Notes: generated by a model not told the origin, from the letters alone. Shown: positions 1 to 12,960, numbered from the stretch's first letter. The stretch is 64,000 nucleotides of DNA from Gentiana macrophylla (GCA_026214975.1 CM047808.1:51686321-51750320), one strand, 5' to 3'. Numbers and translations: made by a program.

Positions 1-2590
1 TACTCTTGAGGAGGTGAAGGAAGCAGTGTTTGACCCGAATCCTTCTAGTGCTCCTGGCATTGATGGTTTTTCTAGGGTTTTCTACAGGGCATGTTGGGAT
101 ATTATCAAGCTGGATGTGCTAATTGCATCCAACACTTCTTTACAGGCACTTTCCTTCCTAGATCTGTGGGCTCTACTCTTATTTCTCTTATAGCAAAAAA
201 AGCTACTCCAACTACTTTTGCTGATTACAGGCCAATATCTCTTAGCACTTTCTTCAACAAAATATGTACCAAAATTTTAACCCTGAGAATGCAACCTATC
301 CTATCTTCTATCATTTCTGAAGAGCAATCTGCTTTCCTGTAAGGTAAAGACATTGCTGACAATGTTCTTTTAGTTCAAGAGTTAGCCCGGTTTATTCATA
401 AAAAAGCTAGGGGCAACAATATCATATTCAAGCTTGACATTATGAAGGCCTTTGATAAGGTCTCTTGGCCTTTTCTTAGAAAATTGCTTCGAAAATTTGG
501 TTTCAATGAGGAGTTTATCCTTTTGGTCATGAATAATCTGATGGGCAGCCATTTCTCTATTCTTATAAACGGGTCCCCAACTGGTTTTTTTAAGTCCTCT
601 AGAGGAATCAAGCAAGGTGACCCCCTATCCCCATATCTTTTTATTATTTTGACTGAAGCCATATCCATGGGTTTTAAAAAGATCATGATACCCAGGATTG
701 ATACTTATGCTACCCCAAAAGGTTTTGCTCCTGTAACCCATTCTCTTTATGCCGATGATCTTATCGTCTTCGCTAGAGCTGCAAGACAAACTCTTCACAA
801 GCTGACCAATTTTTTGGATATCTATGAGAAGGCAACTGGGCAGAAAGTCAATAGAGATAAAAGCTCTTACATTATGTCTAGCAGGGCTCCAAAAAAGACA
901 GTTCAGGCTGTCCAAGCTATAACTGGTATGCAGCAAGCTGCTTTCCCTTTAAAGTACTTGGGATGTACTATTTTCTATGGTAGGGCAAAATCAAATTAAT
1001 TTCAGTTTATAATTGAGAAATTTGAAGCTAAACTCAACGAGTGGTATAATAAATATTTATCTCCAGAGGGTAGGATTGTTCTTATCAAGCATGTTCTTTC
1101 ATCAATACCTATAAATATTATGTCTGCAATGAAGCTTCATATTGCTATAGTGTATAAACTGGAGCAAATCATGTCAAACTTTCTATGGAATGACAGTGAG
1201 CAGCATAAGAGGAGGCATTGGAGAAGCTGGGACAAAATATGTTTCCCAACTACTGAAAATGGCCTTAGAATCAGAAGCATCAGAGCCTTCCAAGCTGCAC
1301 TAGCCTATAAATTATGGTGGAAGATTCATCACCAACAGGGCTTGTGGGCCAAAAAAGTAATGACAGGGTCCTATCCCCTATATAAGCTTATTGCTTGGAA
1401 ACTTTTTGGTCCTGCTCAAGAGTATAAGGATCAACATATGATCTATTTGACTGAACATGTTGGTAAATGGGTCAGGACTCCAGTCAGTTCAGGTTGCTTT
1501 TCTGTTTCCTCAGCATATGAAGTGATCGGAGCTAAAAGAGGGTCTTTATATGATCTAGGTGAAATTTGGAAACCATATATTCCACTTAAGATCTCCATAC
1601 TGCACTGGAAAATCTGTAATGATCTTCCTCCATTTGCTGATCAGCTTATCAAAATGGGGATTTATGGGCCTTTTAAATGCCCTTTCTGTTATCAAAAGGA
1701 TACAATTAATCATGGCTTCTGGGCCTGCTCTAGAGCACAATCAGTTTGGGGGTTTTTTCAAAAGGCTCTCCAGTTTTCCCCTACAGCTTCCTCTATGCTA
1801 GAAGTTCAACAAGCTTGGTGGAACACACCATCAAGGGAGCTCTTGGGAAGGTTATCCGGCTTTTACCCTCTCTTATCTTCTGGGGTCTTTGGAAGAGTAG
1901 ATTCAATGCTTTGCATGATGTGGATATGGGGACCAATTTGCTCATCAAGAATATCATAGTGGATCTACAGTCTATTTGTCAGAATATGAATATTACTCAG
2001 AAGAGCAAGGGGGATAAGATTCTTATAGACTTTGGGCTTCTAAAACACCTTGCTCCAAAACCTACAAAGGTTGCCATAGCCATCAGATGGCAGGCTCCTC
2101 CCCATTCTTTCTATAAGCTCAATACTGATGGGTCTTCACTCCACAACTCAGGCCTTGCTGAAGGAGGTTTTATCATTAGAGATGAGTACAGCAGTATTGT
2201 CCTAGCAGGTACACAGGCCTATAGGATTGCTACTAATTTTGAAGTAGAGATGATAGCCGTAAAAGCAGGCATATCTCATTGTATTGACCTGCATCTTAAA
2301 AAAGTGGTTATTGAATGTGATTCAAAGCAGCTAGTTGATATGGTTCATGGTTCTGCTCAGGCTCCTTGGCAGCACATTGATGTTCTTACCCAGATGTCTG
2401 CCATGATACAACAGCATCAATTCCAGATTAAGCACATTTACAGAGAATGGAACATGGCTGCATATTTTCTGGCCAAACAGGCTAGTACCACACAGCAATC
2501 CAGAATCATAAGCAGGGATGGAGTTTATAAATCCCTGAGACTCATCCTTCATGAAGATTTGCTGCAGATGCCTCATATCAGATACAAATG
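1..2590 (+). pseudogene. LINE ORF2 remnant: reverse transcriptase, zf-RVT, RNase H
   Basis: This encoded the LINE protein that nicks and reverse-transcribes at the target site. Motifs seen: APGIDGF and FADYRPISL in the fingers, KAFDKVSW, GIKQGDPLSPYLF, and the catalytic YADD at 748-759. A Cys/His-rich zf-RVT-like stretch (KCPFCYQKD) lies near 1675-1700, and an RNase H domain (LNTDGSS, ECDSKQLVDM) near 2120-2480. The frame changes near 115-130. Stop codons fall at 340-342 (just after EEQSAFL) and 997-999. The frame shifts again near 1830, before LIFWGLWKSR. The last acidic RNase H residue appears replaced by Tyr (NMAAYFLAKQ where NxxAD is usual). The endonuclease part is outside the window. 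Confidence 0.9.
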
Positions 2591-3191
2591 ATGGAGATTC
2601 TTTTACACATGGTTGTTACTCTTGGAAGCACCCTTCAGAATTTACTTCATGAAGGGTGCAAACCATGTTGTATTTTTGATATTTCCATCATATTTTGCTT
2701 CATTATTCTCTTTTGTATGAGCAGAACAAGTGTTTTTGTCTATGTCAGATCCAGGATTCACAGAGAATCAGACCTCCTAGAAGGGTATATGGCTCCTAGA
2801 TTGCAGTGGATCATAGCTGCGAAGGCTTATATCAAAGGAGTTTATTCTCCCTCACAACAAGAGCTATCACAAGAAGCTGGATTGATTGAAGATATGCAAA
2901 GAGCTTCGTTTGAAGAATAGGTGCAAGTGCATTCTCTGTTCCTTTATAGGATGTACATGCTTATATGTTACAGTTTTGAATTTTCCTGTTTTGGGCTGTT
3001 TTTTGCCAATGTGTGAGGCCCATACTCTTTCCATGGCACCTGATTTTTCCCAACATAGGGTTTTTCGGACCAGGGTTTTAATGAGGTGGGGTAGCACAAT
3101 GATGACATCTTTAGGAGTGAGGAGGCCACAGATAGCAAAAACTTGTAATCTTTCTATCATCATTCAATAAAATTACAAGTTTTAAAAAAAA
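1..3191 (+). mobile_element. LINE (L1-like non-LTR retrotransposon), 5' end outside window
   Basis: The 3' half of a plant LINE. The coding part (to 2590) runs through reverse transcriptase, a zf-RVT-like region and RNase H in the usual plant order. About 600 bases of untranslated tail follow, ending with an AATAAA signal near 3165 and an A-rich stretch from about 3183. The 5' part lies outside the window, so the target duplication cannot be tested. Two in-frame stops and at least two frameshifts show that this copy is dead. Confidence 0.9.
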
Positions 3192-3307
3192 TTATAGTAA
3201 TCTTATCAATTAAAATGCACAATCCAAGTGTATCTTATACGCATCAATTGTGGCGCCCCTATAGTCAATAAATTGACTTCCAGAATATTCTTTAATTAAT
3301 ATAATTT

Positions 3308-3531
3308 TGATGTGATTGACTGTAATATTTATGGTGCCGGGATTTTGGGGGTGCATAGAGCGAGTACTCTTCCCTATGTGCTGGATTTTCCTACACTGGG
3401 TTTGCCACGCATAGGGTTTAAGGAGGCCATGCTATGCACTCTATCACGTACTTGGGGCGGGCCGGGATGTGGCATTGACTTTGTAACACTTTATTCTTTT
3501 CCATAAATAAAGTTGTTTTAAAATAAAAAAA
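3308..3531 (+). mobile_element. 5'-truncated LINE 3' tail with 14-bp target duplication
   Basis: About 220 bases resemble the untranslated tail of plant LINEs. The phrases for CTGGATTTTCC, an ACTGGGTTT block and AAGGAGGCCATG match in order the tail at about 3035-3130. It ends in an AATAAA-type signal and an A-rich run. The 14-bp word aattaatataattt flanks it at 3294-3307 and 3532-3545, as target-primed insertion predicts. The word is AT-rich, so chance is not excluded. It carries no coding sequence. Confidence 0.6.
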
Positions 3532-3545
3532 AATTAATATAATTT

Positions 3546-4109
3546 GTATATAATTAATATATTGTATTTTATTTATTCATAATAAATAAATACCACCAAA
3601 TTAATTTACCACTATAACCTTTATAGTCTAGAGATAAACTTTCCTTATTTGGTTATCAACTATAACCGCATTTTAATCCGACTCGATGTTGATATGTGTG
3701 TGACCCGATAGGCTTCCGAATATGTTGGCCGTAGACACAAAGTGCAAATTACGAAAATGCCCTTCAAGCCTAACGATCACGGGATAGCGTCTAGCAACAC
3801 ACCTTGGCCCTCAATCATCGGAAGAGTCAAAAGCAATGACTACTACCTTTCATGTGAAACAGTTACCGTATAACTTACAATCCTATCGCAGTAATAATAT
3901 TCATACGATCATATCTCGAGTGTCAATACATTAACGATCGTATCATAAAATTTGGATATCATGCTCTCTCAGAATAACACATTTACTCCCACTTTGCAAT
4001 GATTCTCGAGAGCTAAACATTCCTTATAAGATGGCCATTTCGGATATTCGATCTTAATCATAGGATACGCGATTATATGTTTCTAGCTAATCATAGGATA
4101 CGCGATTAT
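3546..4109. other. No gene seen
   Basis: AT-rich at first, then mixed sequence that may be a diverged 5' part of the LTR that follows. The 21-bp phrase beginning aatcataggatacgcg occurs twice, near 4056 and 4089. I see no open frame with coding character. Confidence 0.5.
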
Positions 4110-5774
4110 TTGTGAGACCGACATCTAGGGTTCATTTCACGCCCATCGACATGGCATGACTATACGTTTCTAGCTTAACTTATCTTGGTTACGTCATTAC
4201 TCAAGGACACAACGCATGGCGTTCATCAGCCGGAAGATATACTTGCTAACTAACGGCGATTAGCACCGATTAGCTCCGGGGTCTCCTCGGTATGCGTATA
4301 CGTCCGATGAATTTCCTCCACTACCCTTCAGCCTTTTGAGCCAGTAGCGTTGTTAACCTTTTATGAACGTATCACATCGCCGATATGAAATAGTGCCTAA
4401 CCGAGAATAAATGATGTTTTAGCTTTTACTACACTTATGTAATTATTATTCTGAATTAACTAGCCACCTAAGTGTTTTCAAAGCAAAACTCACCTTATCA
4501 ACTCTACTCCTCGCTTAGACTACTGTGACATTACAACCTATCGCCACCGCAGACATTGATGGACTCTAGTTCATCAAAGCACAAGCCCTTTCATGCTCTT
4601 CTGATGGTCCCGAACTTCAACTCCCTTTAAGAGTACATCCGGTGCAGGAACGAAACAAATCAGAAACTCAATCGGGGCTTGTTCATGTTTAATTAACGTT
4701 ATTAGTTCAAGAAACGACATACAAAACTCATCTCATAGCTTAAAACACTAGAAATAACATTCAAACAGTGTTGGGGGGCGCCAATACTTTTGGCGTGCGC
4801 TAAAATGCACCAGAGAGTTCTCTGAACTCTCTGTTCAGGTTCGGGGGGCGCCAAAACCTTCGGGGCACGCTAAAACTGCTCCAGAAAGTCACTGAACTCT
4901 CTGTTATAGGACATGGGGCGCCAAAGGGCTTGGGGGTGCCAAAATGACCAAAAACTGCTCCTGTGTGATTTTATGCACTCTATCGATTTCTACTCAAATC
5001 CAAACATATTGTACACAATTCTTCTCATAAAAACACCAGAAAAAATACCTTTTATGATCCAAAACAACCCTTAATCCTAACCAACATTTAGGCATGATCA
5101 TTGATACAAAAACGCACCAAAACACAACCTAATCACTCTAAACCATAATCAAATTATAGGAAGAGCTTCTTACCTTTTAAGCAAGCTAAAACCAAATTTC
5201 AAAACTCGGAAAAATAGCACAGAACCGATCCTTTCTCTCATAGATATCTATGTGATCAATCCCAAAAACAATTTAGAATCGATCAACGGCTTCTAAAATG
5301 ATCAAACTACGATTATATGAACCAAAGAAGATCAAGAACGATCGAGAACAGCCCTTAGGGCGAAAATCATACCTTAGCCAAAGCTTCAACTTTCTGGTAC
5401 AGAAACGACGCTCTCCTTACAACGATTCCGATACTCCTCTCGAACTGAAATCCGACAACGAACGACTGAGCAATTGAAGAAAGTCTCTAAGCCTCTTTCT
5501 AATGCTTCAGAGCCTTTTCTTCTTACGTAAAAGCAAATTCTGAATTGTAATTAGGTTATGGAAAAATTAAAATATATTTTCCTTAAATATATTTTCCAAT
5601 TATCCCCTTTTCCCTTAATTATCCTTAATTACCAAAAATTCAGAATTTTCCTTAAATATACATATATATATACATTTAGAAAAATACTTAAACTCCGAAT
5701 TAAAGGAACCGAACCCAATATTTCGTTTTCGCAAAATGACACGTCTGCCCTTTCACGAAAATCGGAATATTACA
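4110..5774 (-). mobile_element. Partial chromovirus-type LTR (relative of the gypsy1 LTR)
   Basis: From about 4110 this stretch matches the LTR at 22883-25134 in the same orientation. Shared blocks include GGCGTTCATCAGCC, GATTAGCTCCGGGGTCTCC and the terminal phrase AAATCGGAATATTACA, so the right end is at 5774. The matching TGTAAT start is absent, so it is a 5'-truncated or solo LTR remnant. No polypurine tract or pol sequence adjoins it. Orientation is inferred from the gypsy1 copy, which reads on the minus strand. Confidence 0.75.
4769..4945. repeat. Three tandem GC-rich modules inside the LTR fragment
   Basis: Three imperfect units of roughly 75 bp each contain GGGGCGCCAA, a GGCACGCTAAAA-like word and TCTGAACTCTCTGTT. 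The related LTR at 22883-25134 has an entirely different array (repeated aacgcccgt) in the corresponding place, between matching flanks. Confidence 0.7.
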
Positions 5775-6124
5775 GGTGACCCACCCCTAAGGTATATAGC
5801 TCCGCCCCTGGTGTCTATATAAATTTTTCTTTATATACTCAATGCATTATTAAAACCATTTTGATGAAGAGTTGATAGCACTCGATTGGATGACAATTGT
5901 TAGTTTTCTGTAAGTAGTGTTATTTTTTTTTATTTTTTTTATTTTTTTTATTTTAGAAGTTCATTACTAGACTGATACATCTTGTGCAATTTCATGAAAT
6001 ATTTGTTAAGATGATGTAAAGAAAAAAAAGGGAAAATTACCTAGAAAGGTATTTTTAAAACTTTTCTTATCCGCATAAGCTTTGATAAATAAAAGAATCA
6101 AAAAAATAAAAATAATTGCTAAAG
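5775..6124. other. No gene seen; T-rich spacer
   Basis: AT-rich intergenic DNA with a short (T8-9 A)n tract near 5926-5952. No coding character, RNA gene or element terminus recognised. Confidence 0.5.
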
Positions 6125-6849
6125 ACAAATAAAGCCTTATTTTTTGGGGTGTTTGATTAAATAAATCAATCTCAAACTTTTTTTTTTCTTAAATGAGTTT
6201 ACAACATCTTTTTTTTACCTACATAAGCTTCTCTTTATTTTTTCAAATTCCTATACCTTTAATGCCCTTTTTTTAAATTTCATTTTTTTAGTTAATTTCA
6301 AAAGGCAATTAGCATTTCCATTTTTTTTTTTATAAAAGAAAAAACAAACCGAAACAAATAATCACGAACTGGGTCACCAATATTTTATTGTCAATCACGA
6401 ACTGGGTAGTACCTTATTTTTTTATTTTATTTTTTGATAAAACAAACCTGACGTTTGTTTGTTTTTATTTCAAGTTTTTATATCTATACTATTAAAAAAA
6501 TAACAAAAACTTAAAGTGTATTATATATATATTTACACACAAATACCTTATATTTTACGCCTAGTTATCGGAACCGTACCTGACATTCGCATAAACAAAT
6601 CATCGGGTCACCGGTTCAATCGGTGTTTCATTGGTTCAATCGTAGGTTACTACATAAAATTAAAAAGATAATGTTATATTCAATAAATAAAGTATGCCAT
6701 CCAACACCATTTCCATAATATTTCAGTATCCAAATCATGACAATGTCGTAAAAAGAAAAGAATCGTTCTTATTTAAAACTCAGCGATAACACCGGTTTGA
6801 TAAATACTCGCCCGGGTCACGGTTATATGATTCAAACCGGTAGGTTGAT
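6125..6849 (+). repeat. Left arm of a long inverted repeat
   Basis: This arm is the reverse complement of 8136-8273 joined to 12098-12650. Clear anchors are: GGTGTTTGATTAAATAA and CTTAAATGAGTTTACAAC against 12545-12640; the block around CACGAACTGGGTAGTACC against 12366-12400; ATTTTACGCCTAGTTATCG against 12200-12225; and ACTCGCCCGGGTCACGG against 8165-8185. The parent element type is unknown; no transposase is visible in the loop. Confidence 0.85.
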
Positions 6850-6933
6850 TGTTCAAACACTTAAAATATTAAACTTTTGGATCTATATTACAATTATATA
6901 TTAGCATAACTGATATAAACATCATACACATAG

Positions 6934-6939
<6 letters not shown>

Positions 6940-7027
<88 letters not shown>
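6940..7027. repeat. Compound (CA)n(TA)n microsatellite
   Basis: About 22 CA dinucleotides pass directly into about 21 TA dinucleotides, inside the loop of the inverted repeat. Confidence 0.97.
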
Positions 7028-7029
<2 letters not shown>

Positions 7030-7508
7030 TTCAAATATTAATAAATAATATCAATAAACCGTTTAATTATCCCATTTTAACCTCTTATTACAATAATAAC
7101 GACGTTCATATCACTTAATTAGATAATTATATATGAGCGAGACATTATAATTAATATACTTAAATTAAAGTATCTTCATATTTATGTCACTTCAAACTTA
7201 TAATATAATCCTTTTACCCAATTTGACTCTTTTATGTCTATAGGTTATATGTATATGGTATACAAACAACTTAATTTCAAATTTTCATAAACTTCGAATT
7301 TCGGCTCGAGCAATATTAAACATTAAACGCATACAACTAGTTTTCTTTTATAAATTTGTATCCATTATACAACTTATTACAACTTCTTTGAAACCATAAT
7401 GAACTATGACTGAAACGTTAGCTGCCCGTTCTTTCTTTCAATCCGTCTGTCGGCATCTGGATCTACGTTGACAGGGTGGTCATATATATTACAGTACCTA
7501 ATATCATA

Positions 7509-8020
7509 TAGGGGTGTGCACGGATATGGATAATCCGAAAACTGAACCGAACCGGGGTAATTCGGTTCGGTTCGATTCGGTTAATAAGTGCTACTGTTTT
7601 CAAAATGAAAAAATCGGAATTTCGGTTCAGTTACGGTTAGTGCTGTAAATTATCCGAAACCGAACCGAAAATCAAACCGTTTATATCCGAACCAAAACCG
7701 AAACGAAACCAAATAGAAAATACCAAACCGTTTATAACCATATAGTGAATCAAACTATTGTAATTGTATAATTTGGATGAAATTTGGTTATTTCGGTTAA
7801 TCAACCGGTTGTTTCGGTTCGGTTCAATTCAGTTATCTCTAATTATTTACTTTTAATATTATTATTGTTTTTGGTTAACTGACCGAACAGAACCGGTTGT
7901 TTCGGTTCGGTTTTCTTTTACAAACGGTTCGGTTTCGGTTCATATTTTCAATTAACAAAAAATTTCGGTTTGGTTTCGGTTACGGCCATTAACCGATCCG
8001 AACCGAACTATGAACACCCA
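7509..8020. mobile_element. hAT-like MITE rich in CGGTTCGGTT words
   Basis: The element starts taggggtgtgcacgg and ends in the imperfect inverse (tgaacaccca). It is flanked by atatcata (7501-7508) and ttatcata (8021-8028), an 8-bp duplication with one mismatch, as expected of hAT-type insertion. The 512-bp interior is almost entirely variants of CGGTTCGG and CCGAACCG in both orientations and is non-coding. Plant genomes carry many non-autonomous elements of this TAGGGGTG...CACCCTA type. Confidence 0.75.
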
Positions 8021-8135
8021 TTATCATAGTAATCAAAACCGGACCGGCAATCACACCGGACAACTGGGCCGATTCATGCATTGAACCGATTAAGGAAACC
8101 AACCACCTAGGGCCGGCATACTCGTGGGTCAAACC

Positions 8136-8273
8136 ATCAACCTACCGGTTGAATCATATAACCGTGACCCGGGCGAGTATTTATCAAACCGGTGTTATTG
8201 CTGAGTTTTAAACAAGAACGATTCTTTTCTTTTTATGAAATTGCCATGATTTGGATACCGAAATATATGGAAA
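8136..8273 (-). repeat. Right arm of long inverted repeat, inner part
   Basis: Reverse complement of about 6710-6849, including the AACCGTGACCCGGGCGAGT block and GAACGATTCTTTTCTTTTTATG. It ends abruptly at the Helitron terminus at 8273/8274 and resumes at 12098. Confidence 0.85.
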
Positions 8274-8275
8274 CT

Positions 8276-9589
8276 AGTAGGAAACCCGTGCGATGCACGG
8301 AAGGACGTAAGCTTTGAAAATGAGTATTAAAGGAAAATGATATGTTACAAAAATGTTGTGTTTATATTTGAAACTTATGATGAGGTAATATGTACATCAT
8401 GCATGTTTATAATTCTTACGTGTAACGTAAAAGTAGTGAATAATATATCGTACTAATAAGAGGTCATGTTGTCTGATTTGAATTCTCATTTAAAATTCCA
8501 TTCATATATAAACTAAATAAATATCGTAGTAGTTGATTCTATTTTCATAACAATCATACCTATGTAGAGTTTCATTCAAATATGAACCAAATAAATATCG
8601 TAGTACTTGATTCTTTTTTCATAACAATCATGTACTCTGCAATGGAACTCATGTCCATGAGAAAATATCCACTATCCAAACTAATTAAACTATGTTTTCA
8701 TTCCAAAAAAAAACATCATATTGGAACCTTAGTCTTATTGTCATTCAAAGCTTCCTCCATACATAATCTAAGACACTAACCCGGTAACCCAAAATCAGCA
8801 AGTTGAGATGAGTGAGTAGCAATCTCTTCTGCAACTATACAATAGACAATTCAAAATGTTAGATTAGTTACTCAATAGGAAAATGCATGCACAAAAGTTC
8901 AATGGGTACAAAATGTAACTAAAAATATGTAAGCAAATGAAAAGAAAATATGTGAACCATTGTAAATATATGAGCATAATGTGAAACAAAGATCATTATT
9001 ATGATAAACTCTACACACATCATACATTATTTCTAAACATTGAGCAACTCAAGAATTTTGAACATATAGTAAAACCACATATAGTGATAAAAATTACTAA
9101 TATTCAAGTTGTACCACATTGGACTGAAATGTATTTGCACCTGAATTCCCCCATCCTCGGAATCCGCATAGTTGAATTTAAAGAAAAATAACACTTTTAA
9201 ATATCATGAAAAGACTCTGATTCTTTTGTTTTTGTTTTACACGAAAAGCAGTAAGAACCGAGTTTTTCCTCATACAATCGTGTATAGACTATATCGATAA
9301 GTGATCCAGAGATACGCCAGATAATTGTTGCGATACTGCATTGATCCAGAATATGAGTCCCTTGCCTTTGTAATCCATCCTTTACTAAGTTTCAACCTCG
9401 TTTTACCGACATGGAATGAATGTGCAGAATGTGAAGAATAGTTATTCCCATTCATTTGAGAAACAAACACCTGTAACAAATAGTATTCATTATTAATCAA
9501 AAACTGAATCATAAAAGACGGTATCGCATTCAAAGCAATGCCTTCTTCGTTTGAATACAAAATTTTTACCTTAAAGCATTGTGTATATA

Positions 9590-9590
<1 letters not shown>
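8276..9590 (-). other. Helitron 3' part: no intact gene, two exon-like blocks
   Basis: On the minus strand a short frame near 8840-8776 reads VAEEIATHSSQLADFGLPG and stops; it is preceded by a TTGTATAG acceptor-like sequence. Another near 9185-9140 reads NYADSEDGGIQ before a CAG/GTGCAA donor-like sequence. They look like captured exons, but I do not recognise a family. The remainder is AT-rich and non-coding. Confidence 0.35.
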
Positions 9591-10085
<495 letters not shown>

Positions 10086-10599
10086 TCTTGAAAATTTTAA
10101 AAAAATCTACGGACCTTGATTTTGTCGCTGCTTCTTGATGAGCAATAGAAATCACTTTCAAGTGACCATAACATCACTTGAAGTCAAACTGTACAAATAG
10201 CATGCACTTCAGATTACTCACGTTTAATTAACAAAATATATTCTGAGACTAATTTTCCAAAATAAAAATGTGACTATCCTATTGCCTTTGAATCTATTTA
10301 AATAAACTTGCATAGTTGCATTTTGAATTTCTAATAATTCCACAATTCGATTTCAACTTCAAGCATTCGTGTATTGGTAACACATGAAGATGGAAGCAAC
10401 AAAACTTCAAAATCATGCAATAAAATAACGTAAGATATGCATATACACGACACTCATTAAAACCATAACCTCCACAATGAAGATCAATGCGAATATGACA
10501 ATTTGATACACATAAACCAGAATAATAGAGTTCATATGGCCATGGTAACACTATTCACAAAGTAAACTACCAATAGCATGAATAACATGATATTTTCAA

Positions 10600-11660
10600 C
10601 CGAAAAGGCAAGAGTTTTACAATTTCTTGCCTTACGTGGAAGGTCCTCCAACTAAAGTGGTAATCCTAGCACCGGTATTTGATGCAAAGGCCCGAGCAAA
10701 CCGGTTGCCCGCGATCGAACACCACACCGGTACACTTTAAAACCACTGTTTCTGGAGGCACCGCCATTGATCTCGCCGGCAACTCATCAAGCAACTACAT
10801 TCAACAAAGATTCAATATTCATGGCACAACTATCATCAATGAAGAATAAAAAAGATGATCAATTATTTGATCAACAAACCGCACCGAATGAATGCCATAT
10901 TAGCGATCGGATGCGAGGCAAGAAAAACACAGTAACTTCATTATAACCCATTCCAATATGAATAATCCCAACTTTTTGAATCCCACCTCACCGGCTGCAC
11001 TCAAAGAACACTCAACCCCAAGTGCTCCAACACCGATCTCTAGACAATTCTTTGGACCTGTAAATGGTGATGCAAAAATTATAACCATTAATGCTAACGA
11101 AAGCCAAGGAGAACCACAAAAGCGAGTATCCAAGTTCAACATATAAATACTCAATACATAGTCTTGCTCCAAAGAAATCATAGTGATTAGAAGATTGAAA
11201 AATTACCTATCTATTTCGGACAAATTCAAGAGCTTCTTTAGCTCGCACTTTAGTAATATTCTAAAATAAAGAAAAGTTAAAAACAAATTGTCACCACACA
11301 AATCGAGAGCGGAATGGGAAAGGAAGGATCAAAGCAATCGGCAAGATCAACCAAATTACGTAAAGAATTATCAAGCAATTTATTGTTCCTTTTCACAACC
11401 ACATTTATATTATATGGTTGCAATGACCTCATATCCGCATCCAAATCCTAAGCAAATGACCTCAATTGACAATAATAATACAAAGTACACACAATAAATT
11501 AAAAAATAAAAATCCTAACCTCTCTCGATGTCATTCTTTATTCTTTCTTTTGCTTTCAACCTAAGCATTTGTCTTTGTTGATGCATAGACGGACACATAA
11601 AGCGACGACTCTGCTGCGGACACGCCATTGCCCCACTGTGCCCGCCACCCGGTTGCATAC
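10600..11660 (-). other. Possible second captured gene: exon-like blocks, unrecognised
   Basis: Minus-strand pieces have coding character and splice-like borders. 11658-11520 begins MQPGGGHSGAMACPQQ, continues with a basic stretch (LRLKAKERIKNDIER) and ends at a GTTAGG donor. 11260-11207 lies between TTTTAG and GTAATT and reads ITKVRAKEALEFVRNR. 10790-10630 contains MAVPPETVVLKCTG and, in another frame, GNRFARAFASNTGAR. They do not join into one frame, as expected of a decayed capture. I do not recognise the parent. Confidence 0.35.
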
Positions 11661-12097
11661 GAAAACACTAAGAATTACACATATAATCCCCAATTCAAAT
11701 ATGGAAAGAAAAATATCAATCAAAATAAATTATAAAAAAAAAACATGCACAATACCTGAGTAAAAGAATTACCACCTTGAGGAGGAGAAGAGGGACTTTA
11801 TGGATTGAAAATAGATGAGGGGATTCCGTTTTTTTTTTTTCGAGCATGGAAAAGGCCGTGCGATAGTGGGGAGCTTGAGAGGAGGGCGTGGGCGTGCGGT
11901 TTGATTTTTTTAATGACACTATGAGTAGAAGGCGGGTATGGGGCGGTCAATCGGATAAAGCGAATTCAATTGATGATTTTTTCTTGAAAATATATAATAA
12001 GATTATTTTCAAAACATATGGTTCAAAATCCGGGTCGGATCTCTTCAAATCGGGTAATCAATTTTATTATTGCTTTCAAATATATAGATAGTATAGA

Positions 12098-12650
12098 TGA
12101 TTATGGATGGCATACTTTATTTATTGAATATTAAATTATCTTTTTTAGTTTCATGTTGGAATCTACTGATTGAACCAATGACATACCGATTAAACCGGTG
12201 ACCCGCGATAACTATAGGCGTAAAATATAAGGTGTTTGTTTGTAAATATATATATAATACACTTTAAATTTTTGTTATTTTTTTTAAGTAGTATATATAT
12301 AAAAAATTGATAATAAAAACAAACAAATGTCAGGTTTGTTTTAACCAAAATAAAAAATAAAAAAAATAAGGTACTACCTAGTTCGTGATTGACAGTAAAA
12401 AATTGGTGACCCAGTTTGTTATTATTTGTTTCGGTTTGTTTTTTTTTTTTATAAAAAAAAATGGAACTGATTGCCTTTTGAATGTAACTAAAAAAAATAA
12501 TTTTAAAAAGGGCATTAAAGGCATAGAAATTTGAGAAAATAAAGAGAAGCTTGTGTAGGTAAAAAAAGTTGTTGTAAACTCATTTAAGAAAAAAAGAAGT
12601 TTTAAATTAACTTATTTAATTAAACACCCAACAAAAAACGTGGGATTTTG
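12098..12650 (-). repeat. Right arm of long inverted repeat, outer part
   Basis: Reverse complement of about 6125-6709, continuing the arm interrupted by the Helitron. It ends about 310 bp upstream of the SRP54 start codon, so it probably abuts or overlaps that gene's promoter. Confidence 0.85.
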
Positions 12651-12960
12651 GGGGAAAAAAGTAAAAGGGGCTAAATAGAAATTTCAATATTATTTGCTCC
12701 ACAAATTTTACAATAGTCTTGGGAGTATTTCTTTTCTTTTTTTTTTAGCGGAACTCTATTTCTTTTCGTGTCATTATTTGTCCAGAGCTTCTCTCCAATT
12801 CTTCTTTCTCAATTTCAAAGCCCTAGATATTTTCCCAAGAACTAGGCATCAACCAAGGCATTCGAGTGGATTATAAACTGATCTCGCTTCACACACATCG
12901 TGCAAACGATTTGTTGTCTGAATTTTTAACAGAAGAAGCATTTCGGATTAGACAGTAAAG
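12651..12960 (+). promoter_or_regulatory. SRP54 5' flank and leader
   Basis: Unique sequence between the inverted-repeat arm and the SRP54 ATG, with pyrimidine-rich runs near 12725-12810 typical of plant promoters and leaders. No unambiguous TATA box can be picked. The ATG at 12961 (context GTAAAGATGG) is chosen because the protein N-terminus starting there matches SRP54. Confidence 0.45.

Noticed and set aside
6940..7027. Z-DNA or origin element
   Set aside because: A simple CA/TA microsatellite explains it; nothing more is supported.
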